Part shown: one piece after another, positions 47,763-56,683 of the stretch | Layout of the letters: the number at the start of each line of letters is the position of its first letter | Position numbering within the stretch: the first letter of the stretch is position 1 | Assembly: GCF_002733955.1 (NCBI RefSeq) | Contig: NZ_NVXQ01000002.1 | Span: forward strand, 361,409-425,408 | From: Hoeflea sp. | GTDB taxonomy: Bacteria; Pseudomonadota; Alphaproteobacteria; Rhizobiales; Rhizobiaceae | Direction: 5' to 3' | DNA: 64,000 nucleotides | Made by a program: the position numbers and the translations under genes | Notes under the pieces: model-generated | Told to the model about the DNA's origin: nothing | The model's input: the letters and a program-made list of their open reading frames with translations, nothing else | Databases searched by the model: none

Positions 47763-48506
47763 ATGGCCCGTCCCGAACCGCGCGAACTGGATGTTATCGG
47801 CAAGAAGAACGTCACGCCGAACATGTTGCGGATCACGCTCGGCGGAGCCGGGCTGGCCGGCTTTCCCGAAAACCAGACCAGCGCCTATATCAAGCTGCGA
47901 CTGCCGGACGCCCAGAGCGGGCGCGACGTGGTCCGCACCTACACCGTCCGCACCCATAATCCGGATACGATCGACGTCGACTTCGCCCTGCACGAAGACT
48001 GCGGCCCGGCCACCTTGTGGGCTCTGAACGCACAACCCGGTGACATGATCATGGTCGGTGGCCCCGGTCCCCGCAAGCTGGTGCATGAAGGGGCGGACTG
48101 GTATTTGCTGGTTGGAGACATGACCGCCCTGCCCGCGATCTCGGGCAATCTCGAACTGATGCCCGAAACCGCGCGCGGGACGGCCGTGATCGAGGTCACG
48201 GATGAGGCCGACATTCAGGAACTGCAGAAGCCGCGGCATCTGAACATCGAGTGGGTGGTCAACCCACACCCGGGTCACAACAGCGATCTTCTGGTTGAAC
48301 GGGTCAAAAACCTGCCCTGGCAGGACGGCAATCCGTCGGTCTGGGCCGCTTGCGAGTTTTCAAGCATGCGCAAATTGCGCGACTATTTCCGCGGTGAGCG
48401 CGGGCTCGACAGTTCTAACCTCTATATTTCCAGCTACTGGAAGGCCGGAAGCAACGAAGACAACCACAAGATCGCCAAGCGCGAGGACGCGACCGCTGCG
48501 GCCTGA
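47763..48506 (+). CDS. Siderophore-interacting protein (ferric reductase family)
   Basis: SIP proteins are cytoplasmic flavin reductases that release iron from ferric siderophores. The 247-residue product has the FAD-binding RTYTVR segment (about residues 58-63), GPATLWAL, GPGPRKL, LLVGDMTALPAI and WAACEFSSMRKLRDYFR near the end. The ATG at 47763 is 7 bp from AAGGAG; the ATG at 47757 is too close to it. No siderophore receptor or transporter is adjacent. Confidence 0.9.
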   Translation: MARPEPRELDVIGKKNVTPNMLRITLGGAGLAGFPENQTSAYIKLRLPDAQSGRDVVRTYTVRTHNPDTIDVDFALHEDCGPATLWALNAQPGDMIMVGGPGPRKLVHEGADWYLLVGDMTALPAISGNLELMPETARGTAVIEVTDEADIQELQKPRHLNIEWVVNPHPGHNSDLLVERVKNLPWQDGNPSVWAACEFSSMRKLRDYFRGERGLDSSNLYISSYWKAGSNEDNHKIAKREDATAAA

Positions 48507-48602
48507 GTCAGCTTGCCGGAAGCTACGCCGCACACTTGCGCACAACGAAACCGGCCACCGCAAGATGCGGCGGCCGGCACTCCGGTTCCAGCTGTGTGAA
48601 GG

Positions 48603-48965
48603 TCAGCGCCAGTAGGGTGGCTGGCCGTAATGCGCGTAGAGATCTTCCTGCGTCGTCGGCGACCAGTCATAATCGCTGTCGCGCTGATATTTCGGCGCGC
48701 CCTCGACCTGCTCCTTGGTGATATCCACCTGGTAGCCGCCCAGACCTTCGTCATACTTCAGCTTCTCCCAGGGGAGCGGATAGTGGTCATCGCCGATGCC
48801 GAAGAAGCCGCCGAAACTCAGCACAGCGTAGGACACCTTGCCGCCACGCTTTTCGATCATCACTTTTTCGATGGAACCGATGTGGTTCCCGGTGCGGTCA
48901 TAGACTTCGGTACCGGCAACCTTGTCGCTGCCAATCAATGATGCGCTTTCCTTTGTCATGCTCAT
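48603..48965 (-). CDS. PRC-barrel domain protein, general stress regulon
   Basis: The 120-residue product has one PRC-barrel domain (about residues 10-85: GTEVYDRTGNHIGSIEKVMI, then YAVLSFGGFFGIGDDHYPLP). PRC-barrel proteins of this type are common general stress response targets in alphaproteobacteria, with no defined biochemical role. A GGAG site precedes the ATG at 48965. An EcfG-type promoter lies about 100 bp upstream. Confidence 0.85.
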   Translation of the reverse strand: MSMTKESASLIGSDKVAGTEVYDRTGNHIGSIEKVMIEKRGGKVSYAVLSFGGFFGIGDDHYPLPWEKLKYDEGLGGYQVDITKEQVEGAPKYQRDSDYDWSPTTQEDLYAHYGQPPYWR

Positions 48966-49296
48966 CTCGTTCTCCTCAATAAGTTGGACAATTCAAGGAT
49001 CAACCTCGGGAAGACTCCCGGGTAAGCCTTTCCTGCGGGGGTAATCAGGATCGGCTGACAGATAAACGTCTGGTGGGGAAAGCCGTTCCGGACAGATATT
49101 GGGCAATTTCGCGACAGCCCGGTCGCAATTCCGCTGCAATCCGACTGACCCTCCTGGCCTGCAGTCTCAGTGGTGACCGTCACCCCTTCTGCGACCACTG
49201 GCGGCTGAAACTCTCAACCCATGAATTTCCTCATCTGGCGCCCCTGAGCATTCAGTGCCATTATCGCCATGACCATAAAATTTGAGGGGGAAAACA
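48966..49296. other. Intergenic region with EcfG promoter
   Basis: About 330 bp between divergent genes. The minus-strand EcfG-type promoter of the PRC-barrel gene is at 49065-49089. No other gene is supported. Confidence 0.5.
49065..49089 (-). promoter_or_regulatory. EcfG (general stress sigma)-type promoter
   Basis: On the minus strand GGAAC (49089-49085) is followed after 16 bp by CGTT (49068-49065), matching the alphaproteobacterial EcfG consensus GGAAC-N16/17-CGTT. It precedes a PRC-barrel gene, a typical target. Confidence 0.78.
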
Positions 49297-49662
49297 ATGA
49301 AGACCATCCTATCGGGCTCCGCGGCTGTCCTGAGCCTCCTGCTCACCACCGGCGCGCTGGCAGGCACCGGCGCTGACGGCGTTTTCACCATTTACAATGA
49401 CACCGAGAGCAATGTTGTGTCCGGATTCTACACAAGTGAAGACGACGGCGACAGCTGGAGCGCCAACTGGCTCTCCATACAGATCCGGCCCGGTGAAACC
49501 GCCGAAGCAAGATTCCACGCCAATTCGGGCCCCTGCGAGCAGGTGGTGCAGGTTGGCTGGGTCGGTCAAGACGGTGGTGAAGTGCTCGATGAACCGGTCG
49601 GTATCGACATTTGCGAAGCGAGCAACGTGTATCTCGAGGACAATGACATCAGTTTCGACTGA
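49297..49662 (+). CDS. Small secreted protein of unknown function
   Basis: The 121-residue product has a signal peptide (cleavage near ALA, about residue 22). The mature domain is acidic with two cysteines (GPCEQ and DICEA) and begins with a beta-strand-rich segment (FTIYNDTESNVVSGFY). Conserved rhizobial proteins of this look exist, but no function is known to me. GAGGGGG lies just before the ATG. Confidence 0.65.
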   Translation: MKTILSGSAAVLSLLLTTGALAGTGADGVFTIYNDTESNVVSGFYTSEDDGDSWSANWLSIQIRPGETAEARFHANSGPCEQVVQVGWVGQDGGEVLDEPVGIDICEASNVYLEDNDISFD

Positions 49663-49772
49663 TCAAAGCGGCCAGACCGGGGCAAAACTCGCCATGTGGC
49701 CGTGCATATCTCTGGTAAGCGGCCGGTAGGTCCGCATTGTGGTGCCCAACATGGCCACGGACCGTTCTGCCC

Positions 49773-50069
49773 CTAGCTGAACAGCCGGTCACCCTGTTCG
49801 TCGATGATCTGGCGCGCCTTGCGCAGGGTCATGGCTTCAACTTCCTCCCGGCTGGCAAAGATGTCGGCGCGGATGAACTTGTGCTCCTTTGCAGCGTCCC
49901 CCACGCCTTTGACAATGCGACCGGCCAGCCGCCATTGCCCGCCCTCGGACATCGGTTCAGCGTAGATCAGGTAATCCTTGTAGCTGTCCGGCTCATTGGC
50001 AGCCTGCGGTGGCTTGGACGTCGCGCCGCCACCGAACATATTTCGGATGCTGTCCATAATCCCTGCCAT
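49773..50069 (-). CDS. HlyU-family protein
   Basis: The 98-residue product matches the HlyU family (YKDYLIYAEPMSEGGQWRLA, then FIRADIFASREEV). In Vibrio, HlyU regulates haemolysin genes; in alphaproteobacteria the role is unknown. The ATG at 50069 is preceded by GGAG. It stands alone. Confidence 0.8.
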   Translation of the reverse strand: MAGIMDSIRNMFGGGATSKPPQAANEPDSYKDYLIYAEPMSEGGQWRLAGRIVKGVGDAAKEHKFIRADIFASREEVEAMTLRKARQIIDEQGDRLFS

Positions 50070-50285
50070 GCCATGCTCCTTGCTGTCGCAATCAATCGAG
50101 TGCCAGCATCTCCCGGCTGGCCGCCCCGCTCGGCGCGACCATGAATTTGGGTTGCACAAGTGTCATGTCGGGATCACACTCGCGCTGTATGGCTTGCCGC
50201 CAGACATGACGGAAAGCCCGGATGCTGATGCGAACCGATCGGCCCGCCATGCACCCTTTCTAGGTCAACTGCAGGGAGAAAGTCC

Positions 50286-52277
50286 ATGAAAGACCAGCGC
50301 ATTTCCAATATGCTTCATCCAATCTCGAGGCGTTCCTTGCTGGGCGGCCTGGCAGCCACCAGCGCGCTTGTCATGGTGCATCCGTTCACCGCCAGGGCCA
50401 ATGCCAACCAGGCGCATCTGCGGATCATGGAAACCACCGACCTGCATGTCCATGTCTTCGCCTATGACTATTACGGCGACAAGCCCAACGATACCATGGG
50501 ACTGGCGCGCACCGCCTCGATCATCGACCAGATCCGCTCGGAAGCCGAAAACTCCATTCTGCTCGACAATGGCGACTTCCTTCAGGGCAACCCGATGGGC
50601 GATTACATCGCCTATGAGCGCGGCATGAAGGAAGGAGACATGCACCCGATCATCTCGGCAATGAACGTGCTCGGCTATGATGGCGGAACACTCGGCAACC
50701 ACGAGTTCAACTACGGTCTCGATTTCCTGTTCAAGGTGATTTCCGGCGCCAACTTTCCGATGGTCTGCGCCAATCTCGCCAAGGGATCACTCGCCGAAAA
50801 CCCGCGTGACGACGACCTGTTTCTCAAGCCCTACATGATCCTCGACCGCACCATCAAGGATGGCGCCGGCGAAGAACATCAGATCAAGATCGGCCTGATC
50901 GGGTTCGTCCCGCCGCAGATCATGACCTGGGACGCCCGTCACCTGACCGGCAATGCTGCCACCCGCGACATCGTCAAGGCGGCCGAAGCCTGGGTGCCGC
51001 AGATGCGCGAGGAAGGCGCCGACATTGTCATCGCGCTCTCCCACTCCGGCATCGGCCAGGAGCAATGGGCCGAGAACCTGGAAAACGCCTCGGTGCCGCT
51101 TGCCGCCGTTCCCGGCATCGACGCCATCGTCACCGGCCACAGCCATCTCGATTTCCCAGGCCCGAAATTCGATGGCGTCGCCGGCGTCGACAACGCCAAG
51201 GGCACCATCTCCGGCAAGCCCGGCGTCATGGGTGGTTTCTGGGGCTCCCATCTCGGTCTCATCGATCTCATGCTCGAGCGCGACGGCAGCAGCTGGAAGA
51301 TCGTTGGTCACAGCTCGGAGGCCCGGCCGATCTACGAACGTGTCGACAGAAAGGTCAACGCGCTTGTTGCCGACAAGCCGGAAGTGCTCGCCGCAGCCCA
51401 GTCGGACCACGAAGCGACTCTTGCCTATGTCCGCACCGCGGTCGGCAAAACGTCTGCGCCGCTGCATTCCTACTTCGCGCTCGTCGCCGACGATCCCTCG
51501 GTGCAGATCGTCAGCCAGGCCCAGACCTGGTACGTCACCGAGATGCTCAAGGACACCGAGTGGAAGGATCTGCCGGTGCTCTCGGCAGCCGCTCCGTTCA
51601 AGGCCGGCGGCCGCGGTGGCGCGGACTACTACACCGATGTTCCCGCCGGCGACGTCGCCATCAAGAACGTCGCCGATCTCTACCTCTACCCCAATACCGT
51701 GCAGGCGGTGGTGATCACCGGCGCTCAGGTCAAGCAATGGCTGGAAATGTCGGCCGGCATTTTCAACCAGATCGAACCGGGCGCCACTGATGCGGAGCTG
51801 ATCAATGGCGAGTTCCCGTCCTACAATTTCGATGTCATCGACGGCGTGACCTATCAGGTCGACCTCACCCAACCGGCGAGATACAGCCCCAAGGGCGAGC
51901 TGCAGAACCCGGAATCAAGCCGGATTCAGAATCTCAGCTTCAACGGTCAACCGGTTGATCCGGAGCAGAAATTTGTGGTCGCGACCAACAATTACCGTGG
52001 TGGCGGCGGCGGCAAGTTTCCTGACATCGGACCCGACAAGGTGGTCTTCCAGGCTCCCGACACCAACCGCGACGTCATCGTCCGCTACATCGTCGATCAG
52101 GGCACCATCAACCCCTCTGCCGATGGCAATTGGCGCTTTGCGCCAGCCGACGGTGCGACCGTGCTGTTTTCAACGGGCCCCAAGGCAACGGCCTTTGTTG
52201 ACGACGTCAAGGGCGTCTCGATCGAGCCCGCCGGCGAAGGCGCGGATGGTTTCGCGCTGTACCGCATCAAACTCTAA
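50286..52277 (+). CDS. cpdB: 2',3'-cyclic-nucleotide 2'-phosphodiesterase / 3'-nucleotidase, Tat-exported
   Basis: CpdB is a periplasmic bifunctional enzyme that scavenges nucleotides. The 663-residue product has a twin-arginine signal (SRRSLLGG, about residues 14-21) followed by a hydrophobic segment, so it likely uses the TatABC encoded at 7.3-9.2 kb. The metallophosphatase motifs are [29 protein letters not shown] and [10 protein letters not shown]-terminal 5'-nucleotidase domain follows from about residue 370. A hairpin follows the gene. Confidence 0.93.
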   Translation: MKDQRISNMLHPISRRSLLGGLAATSALVMVHPFTARANANQAHLRIMETTDLHVHVFAYDYYGDKPNDTMGLARTASIIDQIRSEAENSILLDNGDFLQGNPMGDYIAYERGMKEGDMHPIISAMNVLGYDGGTLGNHEFNYGLDFLFKVISGANFPMVCANLAKGSLAENPRDDDLFLKPYMILDRTIKDGAGEEHQIKIGLIGFVPPQIMTWDARHLTGNAATRDIVKAAEAWVPQMREEGADIVIALSHSGIGQEQWAENLENASVPLAAVPGIDAIVTGHSHLDFPGPKFDGVAGVDNAKGTISGKPGVMGGFWGSHLGLIDLMLERDGSSWKIVGHSSEARPIYERVDRKVNALVADKPEVLAAAQSDHEATLAYVRTAVGKTSAPLHSYFALVADDPSVQIVSQAQTWYVTEMLKDTEWKDLPVLSAAAPFKAGGRGGADYYTDVPAGDVAIKNVADLYLYPNTVQAVVITGAQVKQWLEMSAGIFNQIEPGATDAELINGEFPSYNFDVIDGVTYQVDLTQPARYSPKGELQNPESSRIQNLSFNGQPVDPEQKFVVATNNYRGGGGGKFPDIGPDKVVFQAPDTNRDVIVRYIVDQGTINPSADGNWRFAPADGATVLFSTGPKATAFVDDVKGVSIEPAGEGADGFALYRIKL

Positions 52278-52290
52278 CCTTGCAGTTCGC

Positions 52291-52329
52291 CTTCCACCCT
52301 TCCCGCGTCTCGCGCAGGGAGGGTGGAAG
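52291..52329. terminator. Hairpin after cpdB
   Basis: CTTCCACCC at 52291-52299 pairs with GGGTGGAAG at 52321-52329, and inner bases TCCC/GGGA extend the stem around one bulged base. There is no strong T-run, so termination is probable but not certain. Confidence 0.6.
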
Positions 52330-52383
52330 TGCCCGCGAGACCAGCGCCGGCTTCGCCTCGAAGCGATGCCGGTATCAGTGCCG

Positions 52384-52404
52384 GCCTTAGCAATTTGATT
52401 ACCC
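52384..52404 (+). promoter_or_regulatory. Conserved element upstream of first PilZ gene
   Basis: This 21-bp element (core CAATTTGATTACCC) matches the one at 53823-53843 at 19 of 21 positions. It begins 66 bp before the PilZ start, against 65 bp for the other copy. Its nature (promoter part or operator) is unknown. Confidence 0.6.
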
Positions 52405-52449
52405 CTCAATGCGAGACTGCACAGCCATCAAGTCGGGGGATAGATTGCG

Positions 52450-52767
52450 ATGACGGGATCGACCGGGCGCACCATCAAGCGGGACAAGACCAGGGTAAAG
52501 GCCAAGATTGACTGCATGGGCCAGAAGACCACCGGCGCTGTGGTCGACCTGTCGCAGCAGGGAATCTGCCTCCAGATCGATACCAGCATCCCGATGGCGC
52601 GCGGTGACAAGATCCATGTCGAGACCGAAGAGATGGGACTGCTCATCGGCACCATCCGCTGGATGCGCGGTGGCCGCATCGGTGCAGCACTGGTGCTGAC
52701 TTCGAACAACCGTGCCAAGGTTGAAAGCTACTACAAGATGTTTCTCAATAACCGCCAGCCGGCATAA
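52450..52767 (+). CDS. Single-domain PilZ protein 1
   Basis: PilZ domains bind cyclic di-GMP. The 105-residue product is a lone PilZ domain with RDKTR (RxxxR, about residues 11-15) and DLSQQG (DxSxxG, about residues 33-38), so it should bind the ligand. It ends in KVESYYKMF. It is the first of three paralogues of equal length in a row on one strand. A 21-bp upstream element is shared with the third. Confidence 0.9.
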   Translation: MTGSTGRTIKRDKTRVKAKIDCMGQKTTGAVVDLSQQGICLQIDTSIPMARGDKIHVETEEMGLLIGTIRWMRGGRIGAALVLTSNNRAKVESYYKMFLNNRQPA

Positions 52768-53043
52768 GTCCGGTTTCTGGGGCCGGTTCCTGTACCAAAC
52801 TGATCCAGCTCATCGGCACTTGTCTGTTCAGCACCTGAACGGAGCGGCTTTTGCCCGAGATCGCCATTCGAAAACTCCAAGCCTGGCCAACCGGTTACAC
52901 GACGCAACCGGCACCTGCACGCGTCAAGATGAAATCCGGATGGTCCTTTTCCCCTGCTTCAAACCACGGGACCAGCATTAAACCTTTCCACACAGATAGC
53001 TGGCACCGTCGCATCACCAACAAGACAAACAGGGCGAACGGAC
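52768..53043. other. Intergenic region between PilZ 1 and PilZ 2
   Basis: 276 bp without a supported gene. The shared upstream element of PilZ 1 and 3 is not seen here. Confidence 0.45.
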
Positions 53044-53361
53044 ATGAAGAATTTCACCGGGCGGGCACAGCCGAGAAACAAAACCCGGATGCGGGCCAAG
53101 ATCGATTGCAAGGGCAACGAGACGCCTGGCTCTGTTCTCGACCTCTCCAGGCTCGGCGCCGGCCTTTACCTGTCGCGCGACATCCCGGTAGCCTTTGGTG
53201 ACGAGATTCACTTCAAGACCGAAGAAATGGGCCATCTGACCGGCACTGTTCGCTGGAGCCGAAGCCCGCGGGTTGGCGTGTCTCTGGTTCTCTCATCCAA
53301 CACCGAGGCCAAGGTCGAGAGCTATTACAAGATGCTTCAGGAAGCCAAGTCACCGGGCTGA
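53044..53361 (+). CDS. Single-domain PilZ protein 2
   Basis: The 105-residue paralogue of the preceding gene keeps both c-di-GMP motifs: RNKTR (about residues 11-15) and DLSRLG (about 33-38). The shared C-terminal helix KVESYYKML follows. It probably arose by tandem duplication. No effector domain is attached, so it should act through a protein partner. Confidence 0.9.
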   Translation: MKNFTGRAQPRNKTRMRAKIDCKGNETPGSVLDLSRLGAGLYLSRDIPVAFGDEIHFKTEEMGHLTGTVRWSRSPRVGVSLVLSSNTEAKVESYYKMLQEAKSPG

Positions 53362-53887
53362 CGGCGGGGCTCGCTTGAGCGTTTCCGAACGCCTGACAGC
53401 AAACACCTTGCTCACGGGCTGCTTTCAAACTCTTTATCGGGGCTGATCTGTCCTCGGCGTGATCAACAGCCGTAACTCACGAATGCCTGGAGTCGACGGC
53501 GCTGCCTCGCCCCACGCCTCTTCAAGACACCCCGTTCACGGCCCTTTGAATGCCGCCAGAGCTGCCTCCGCCCGCAGCTCACGGGGCGAACCTGGCCGAC
53601 CTCTCCCCAGCAGAAACCTTTCCCTGGCACATTGCGCGGGCATCGATCCTTGCCAACTCCTCCGTCTTGGCAAAGGCCAAACAGACCGCGCCCGCCATCG
53701 CGTAAGACACTGAAACCCTGACGCCTTCTCGTCCGCGCAAGCCGGATCACGCCCGGACCTTCTCACCGCATCTGGCTCGCCGCTGCGGGGGCTGGCTCGA
53801 ACGGATGCGGCTGCACCAGACAGCCTTATCAATTTGATAACCCTGTACTGATAATTTTAGCCTACCATATTTTGGGGGTTACGCATC
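53362..53887. other. Long intergenic region between PilZ 2 and PilZ 3
   Basis: About 525 bp. Open frames on both strands have no ribosome site or family resemblance and are not called. The right end is AT-rich and holds the conserved element (53823-53843) before PilZ 3. The middle may be a decayed gene or hold a small RNA, but nothing specific is seen. Confidence 0.4.
53823..53843 (+). promoter_or_regulatory. Conserved element upstream of third PilZ gene
   Basis: Second copy of the 21-bp element (core CAATTTGATAACCC), 19 of 21 identical to 52384-52404. It begins 65 bp before the PilZ 3 start. Conservation at the same distance, in otherwise different sequence, implies function. Confidence 0.6.
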
Positions 53888-54205
53888 ATGAGTGACAGAC
53901 CAAGACGAATGGACCCGCGCGACGCAACTGAATTGCGGGCAACCATCACCTGCATGGGCAGAACAACCCATGCCACAATCATCGACATCTCGATGGGCGG
54001 CATGTGTATTTATCTGAATTCTCACATACCGATTTCTCCGGAAGAGGAAATCACCATCAAAACACAGGAAATGGGTTACCTTACCGGCACAGTGCGCTGG
54101 TTCCGCAGGCCGCGGCTTGGTGTGCAGCTCGAGATGTCATCCAACACCGCCGCCAAGGTGGAAAGCTTCTACAAGAAATACATAAAGCATTACATGTCAG
54201 CCTGA
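53888..54205 (+). CDS. Single-domain PilZ protein 3 with altered RxxxR motif
   Basis: The third 105-residue paralogue aligns along its whole length with PilZ 1 and 2. The RxxxR motif reads RDATE, so the second arginine is Glu; DISMGG (DxSxxG) is kept. Loss of this arginine usually weakens or abolishes c-di-GMP binding. It may be a ligand-independent member or an antagonist of the other two. GGGGG lies before the ATG. Confidence 0.88.
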   Translation: MSDRPRRMDPRDATELRATITCMGRTTHATIIDISMGGMCIYLNSHIPISPEEEITIKTQEMGYLTGTVRWFRRPRLGVQLEMSSNTAAKVESFYKKYIKHYMSA

Positions 54206-54331
54206 AGCCCGGCTTTGCGATTGCCCAGTCCGGGCGCGGACCGAAAACCATTGCGTGTCAAGCCTCTCTGCTCCACTGTTCACCCGGCTTGGTGACCGGC
54301 TGCAACTGGCAGCCTGACGAGAGGAGCGCGA

Positions 54332-55321
54332 ATGATGGCGAAATCCGCCCGGGGAGCACGCATGGCGCTGTACGTGACAGGAATTCTGATTGTTGCCGGC
54401 ATTGCCGCTTTTCTTCTCGGTCCACGCCCGCCGTCTGATACCACGATAGAATTTGACCCATCGTCACTGTCTGATGATCTCGACGCATACTTGACGGCAT
54501 CCGAGGCCGAATTCGACGATCTGCGCCCCGGCAATCAAAAGCAGATCGTCTGGGCCTACCCGGCATCTCGCGCCCGCACGCCCATCGCTATCATCTACGT
54601 CCATGGCTTCTCGGCCAGTCCCGGCGAGCTGCGCCCCCTGCCCGATCTCGTCGCCCGGAAGCTCGGCGCCAATCTCTACTATGCCCGCCTCAGCGGCCAC
54701 GGACGCAGCGGCGACGCGATGCGCGACAGCTCGGTTCATGCCTGGGTCAATGACTTTGCCGAAGCCGTTGCCATTGGACGCAGGCTCGGCGAGCGCGTCA
54801 TCGTGATGGCAACCTCGACGGGCGCATCGCTGGCCACCTGGGCCGCCACCCAGCCTGAACTGATGCGCGATGTGGCGGGCCTTGTGCAATTTTCGCCGAA
54901 CTACGGCGTCCAGGCGGCCGGATCTTCCCTGCTGACCATGCCCTGGGCGAAACAGATGGTGCAGCTGATCATCGGCGAGCGGCGCGCATTCGAACCGACA
55001 AACCAGTTGCACGCCCAATACTGGACTTCCGAGTATCCGAGCCTCGCGCTTTTGCCGATGGCGTCCCTGGTCAAGCTCGCCGATGAGGCCGACGCGGGAG
55101 ACATCACGATCCCGTCGCTGTTTGTCTATTCTCCGCTCGACCGAATCATCCGCCCGGATCTGGTCAAGGCCAAGGCGGCTGCCTGGGGTGCACCGACCGA
55201 GACCATCGAAGTCACCGATGCTGACGATCCCAATCACCATGTCATCGCCGGAGACGCGCTGTCGCCCTCCACCACCGAAAGGCTGGCGGCAACGACCGCT
55301 GACTGGATCGCCAGATTGTAG
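54332..55321 (+). CDS. Membrane-anchored alpha/beta hydrolase
   Basis: The 329-residue product has an N-terminal membrane anchor (about residues 11-29) and an alpha/beta hydrolase domain. The oxyanion segment IIYVHGFSASPGE, the nucleophile elbow MATSTGAS (Ser in TSTG), the acid SPLDRII and the histidine in PNHHVIAG are visible. The substrate is unknown; lysophospholipase-like or esterase activity is plausible. GAGGAG lies 5 bp before the ATG. Confidence 0.85.
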   Translation: MMAKSARGARMALYVTGILIVAGIAAFLLGPRPPSDTTIEFDPSSLSDDLDAYLTASEAEFDDLRPGNQKQIVWAYPASRARTPIAIIYVHGFSASPGELRPLPDLVARKLGANLYYARLSGHGRSGDAMRDSSVHAWVNDFAEAVAIGRRLGERVIVMATSTGASLATWAATQPELMRDVAGLVQFSPNYGVQAAGSSLLTMPWAKQMVQLIIGERRAFEPTNQLHAQYWTSEYPSLALLPMASLVKLADEADAGDITIPSLFVYSPLDRIIRPDLVKAKAAAWGAPTETIEVTDADDPNHHVIAGDALSPSTTERLAATTADWIARL

Positions 55322-55344
55322 CCCAAACGCCAGGACCGGATCAT

Positions 55345-56619
55345 TCAGATGATCAGATTGGCGATGATCTCGTTGTCGGTGATGTCTTCATAGCTCAGCC
55401 CCGCCTTGTCGAAGGCGTCCGTCAACTGGACAAAATTCTCCGGTGACCTGGTCTCGATGCCGATCAGGATGGAGCCGAAGTTCCGCGCCGATTTCTTCAG
55501 ATACTCAAACCGCGCAATGTCGTCCTCGGGCCCGAGCAGGTTGAGCAGATCCTTCAGCGCACCCGGCCGCTGCGGCAGCCGCAGGATGAAATACTTCTTG
55601 GTGCCGGCATAACGCATCGCCCGTTCCTTGACGTCGGGCAGGCGCTCGAAATCGAAATTGCCGCCCGAGACCACGGCAACCACCGTCTTGCCCCTGATCT
55701 CGTCCACAGACAGCGCTTCCAGTGCCGAAATCGACAAGGCGCCGGCGGGCTCAAGCACGATGCCTTCGGTGTTGAGGATCCGGGTCATGGTCAGGCAGAT
55801 GGCATTTTCAGGCACCGTCATCACCTGGTCGGGCCGGAAACGGCGCAGGATCTCGAAATTGCGCGCACCGATTTCCGCCACCGCCGCCCCGTCGACGAAA
55901 TTGTCGATCTTGCTGAGTTTCACCCGGTGTCCGGCTTCCAGGCTCGCCTTCAGGCTCGGAGCGCCCGCCGGTTCCACCATCAGGAACCGGTCGGCATCCA
56001 GCCGGTCTTCGAAATAACGCGCCGTACCGGCAGACAGCCCGCCGCCGCCGACCGGCAGCACCATCAGATCCGGCGTCTCGTCCTTGGGCAGTTGCGCCAT
56101 GATCTCGGCTCCGACACTCGCCTGCCCCTCGATGATGTCGTCATGGTCAAACGGTGGCGCCATCAGCGCGCCCTCGGCCGCGGCGAATTCGCGTGCCGCA
56201 TCATAGCAGGCGTCAAAAAAATCTCCGGTCAGACGGATTTCGATGAACTCGCCGCCAAAAATCCGGGTCTTGTCGATCTTCTGCTGCGGTGTCGTCACCG
56301 GCATGAAGACCACACCCTTGCGGCCGAAATGCCGGCAGACATAGGCAAAGCCCTGGGCGTGGTTTCCCGCCGAAGCGCAGACAAACAGGTTCTGTTGCGG
56401 ATTTGCCAGCAAGGCCTTGCGGATGAAGTTGAACGCGCCGCGGATCTTGTAGGACCGCACCGGCGAAAGATCTTCGCGCTTGAGCCAGATCCGTGCCCCG
56501 AACCGGGCCAACAGATGGTCATTGAGCTGCAACGGTGTGGCCGGGAACAGCTCGCGCATCTCGTCAAGCGCACTGTCGACAGAGCTGCGGAAATCATCGG
56601 GAGATTGTGTTTCGGTCAT
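55345..56619 (-). CDS. ilvA: Threonine dehydratase, single regulatory domain
   Basis: IlvA deaminates threonine to 2-oxobutanoate, the first step to isoleucine. The 424-residue product has the PLP lysine segment SYKIRGAFNFI (about residues 55-65), SAGNHAQGFA, the glycine loop VGGGGLSAG and one C-terminal ACT-like domain (about 335-424), the short form. The ATG at 56619 is the family start. It is divergent from trkH. Confidence 0.93.
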   Translation of the reverse strand: MTETQSPDDFRSSVDSALDEMRELFPATPLQLNDHLLARFGARIWLKREDLSPVRSYKIRGAFNFIRKALLANPQQNLFVCASAGNHAQGFAYVCRHFGRKGVVFMPVTTPQQKIDKTRIFGGEFIEIRLTGDFFDACYDAAREFAAAEGALMAPPFDHDDIIEGQASVGAEIMAQLPKDETPDLMVLPVGGGGLSAGTARYFEDRLDADRFLMVEPAGAPSLKASLEAGHRVKLSKIDNFVDGAAVAEIGARNFEILRRFRPDQVMTVPENAICLTMTRILNTEGIVLEPAGALSISALEALSVDEIRGKTVVAVVSGGNFDFERLPDVKERAMRYAGTKKYFILRLPQRPGALKDLLNLLGPEDDIARFEYLKKSARNFGSILIGIETRSPENFVQLTDAFDKAGLSYEDITDNEIIANLII

Positions 56620-56683
56620 GACGGGTCTATGCCACGGGAAGTGGCCGGTTGCCAACCAGATCCGGCCTTCAAGAGGGCATGGC

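Noticed and set aside
53459..53832. Open frames in the gap between PilZ 2 and PilZ 3
   Set aside because: No ribosome site, no family motif, and Arg-rich shadow composition on both strands.
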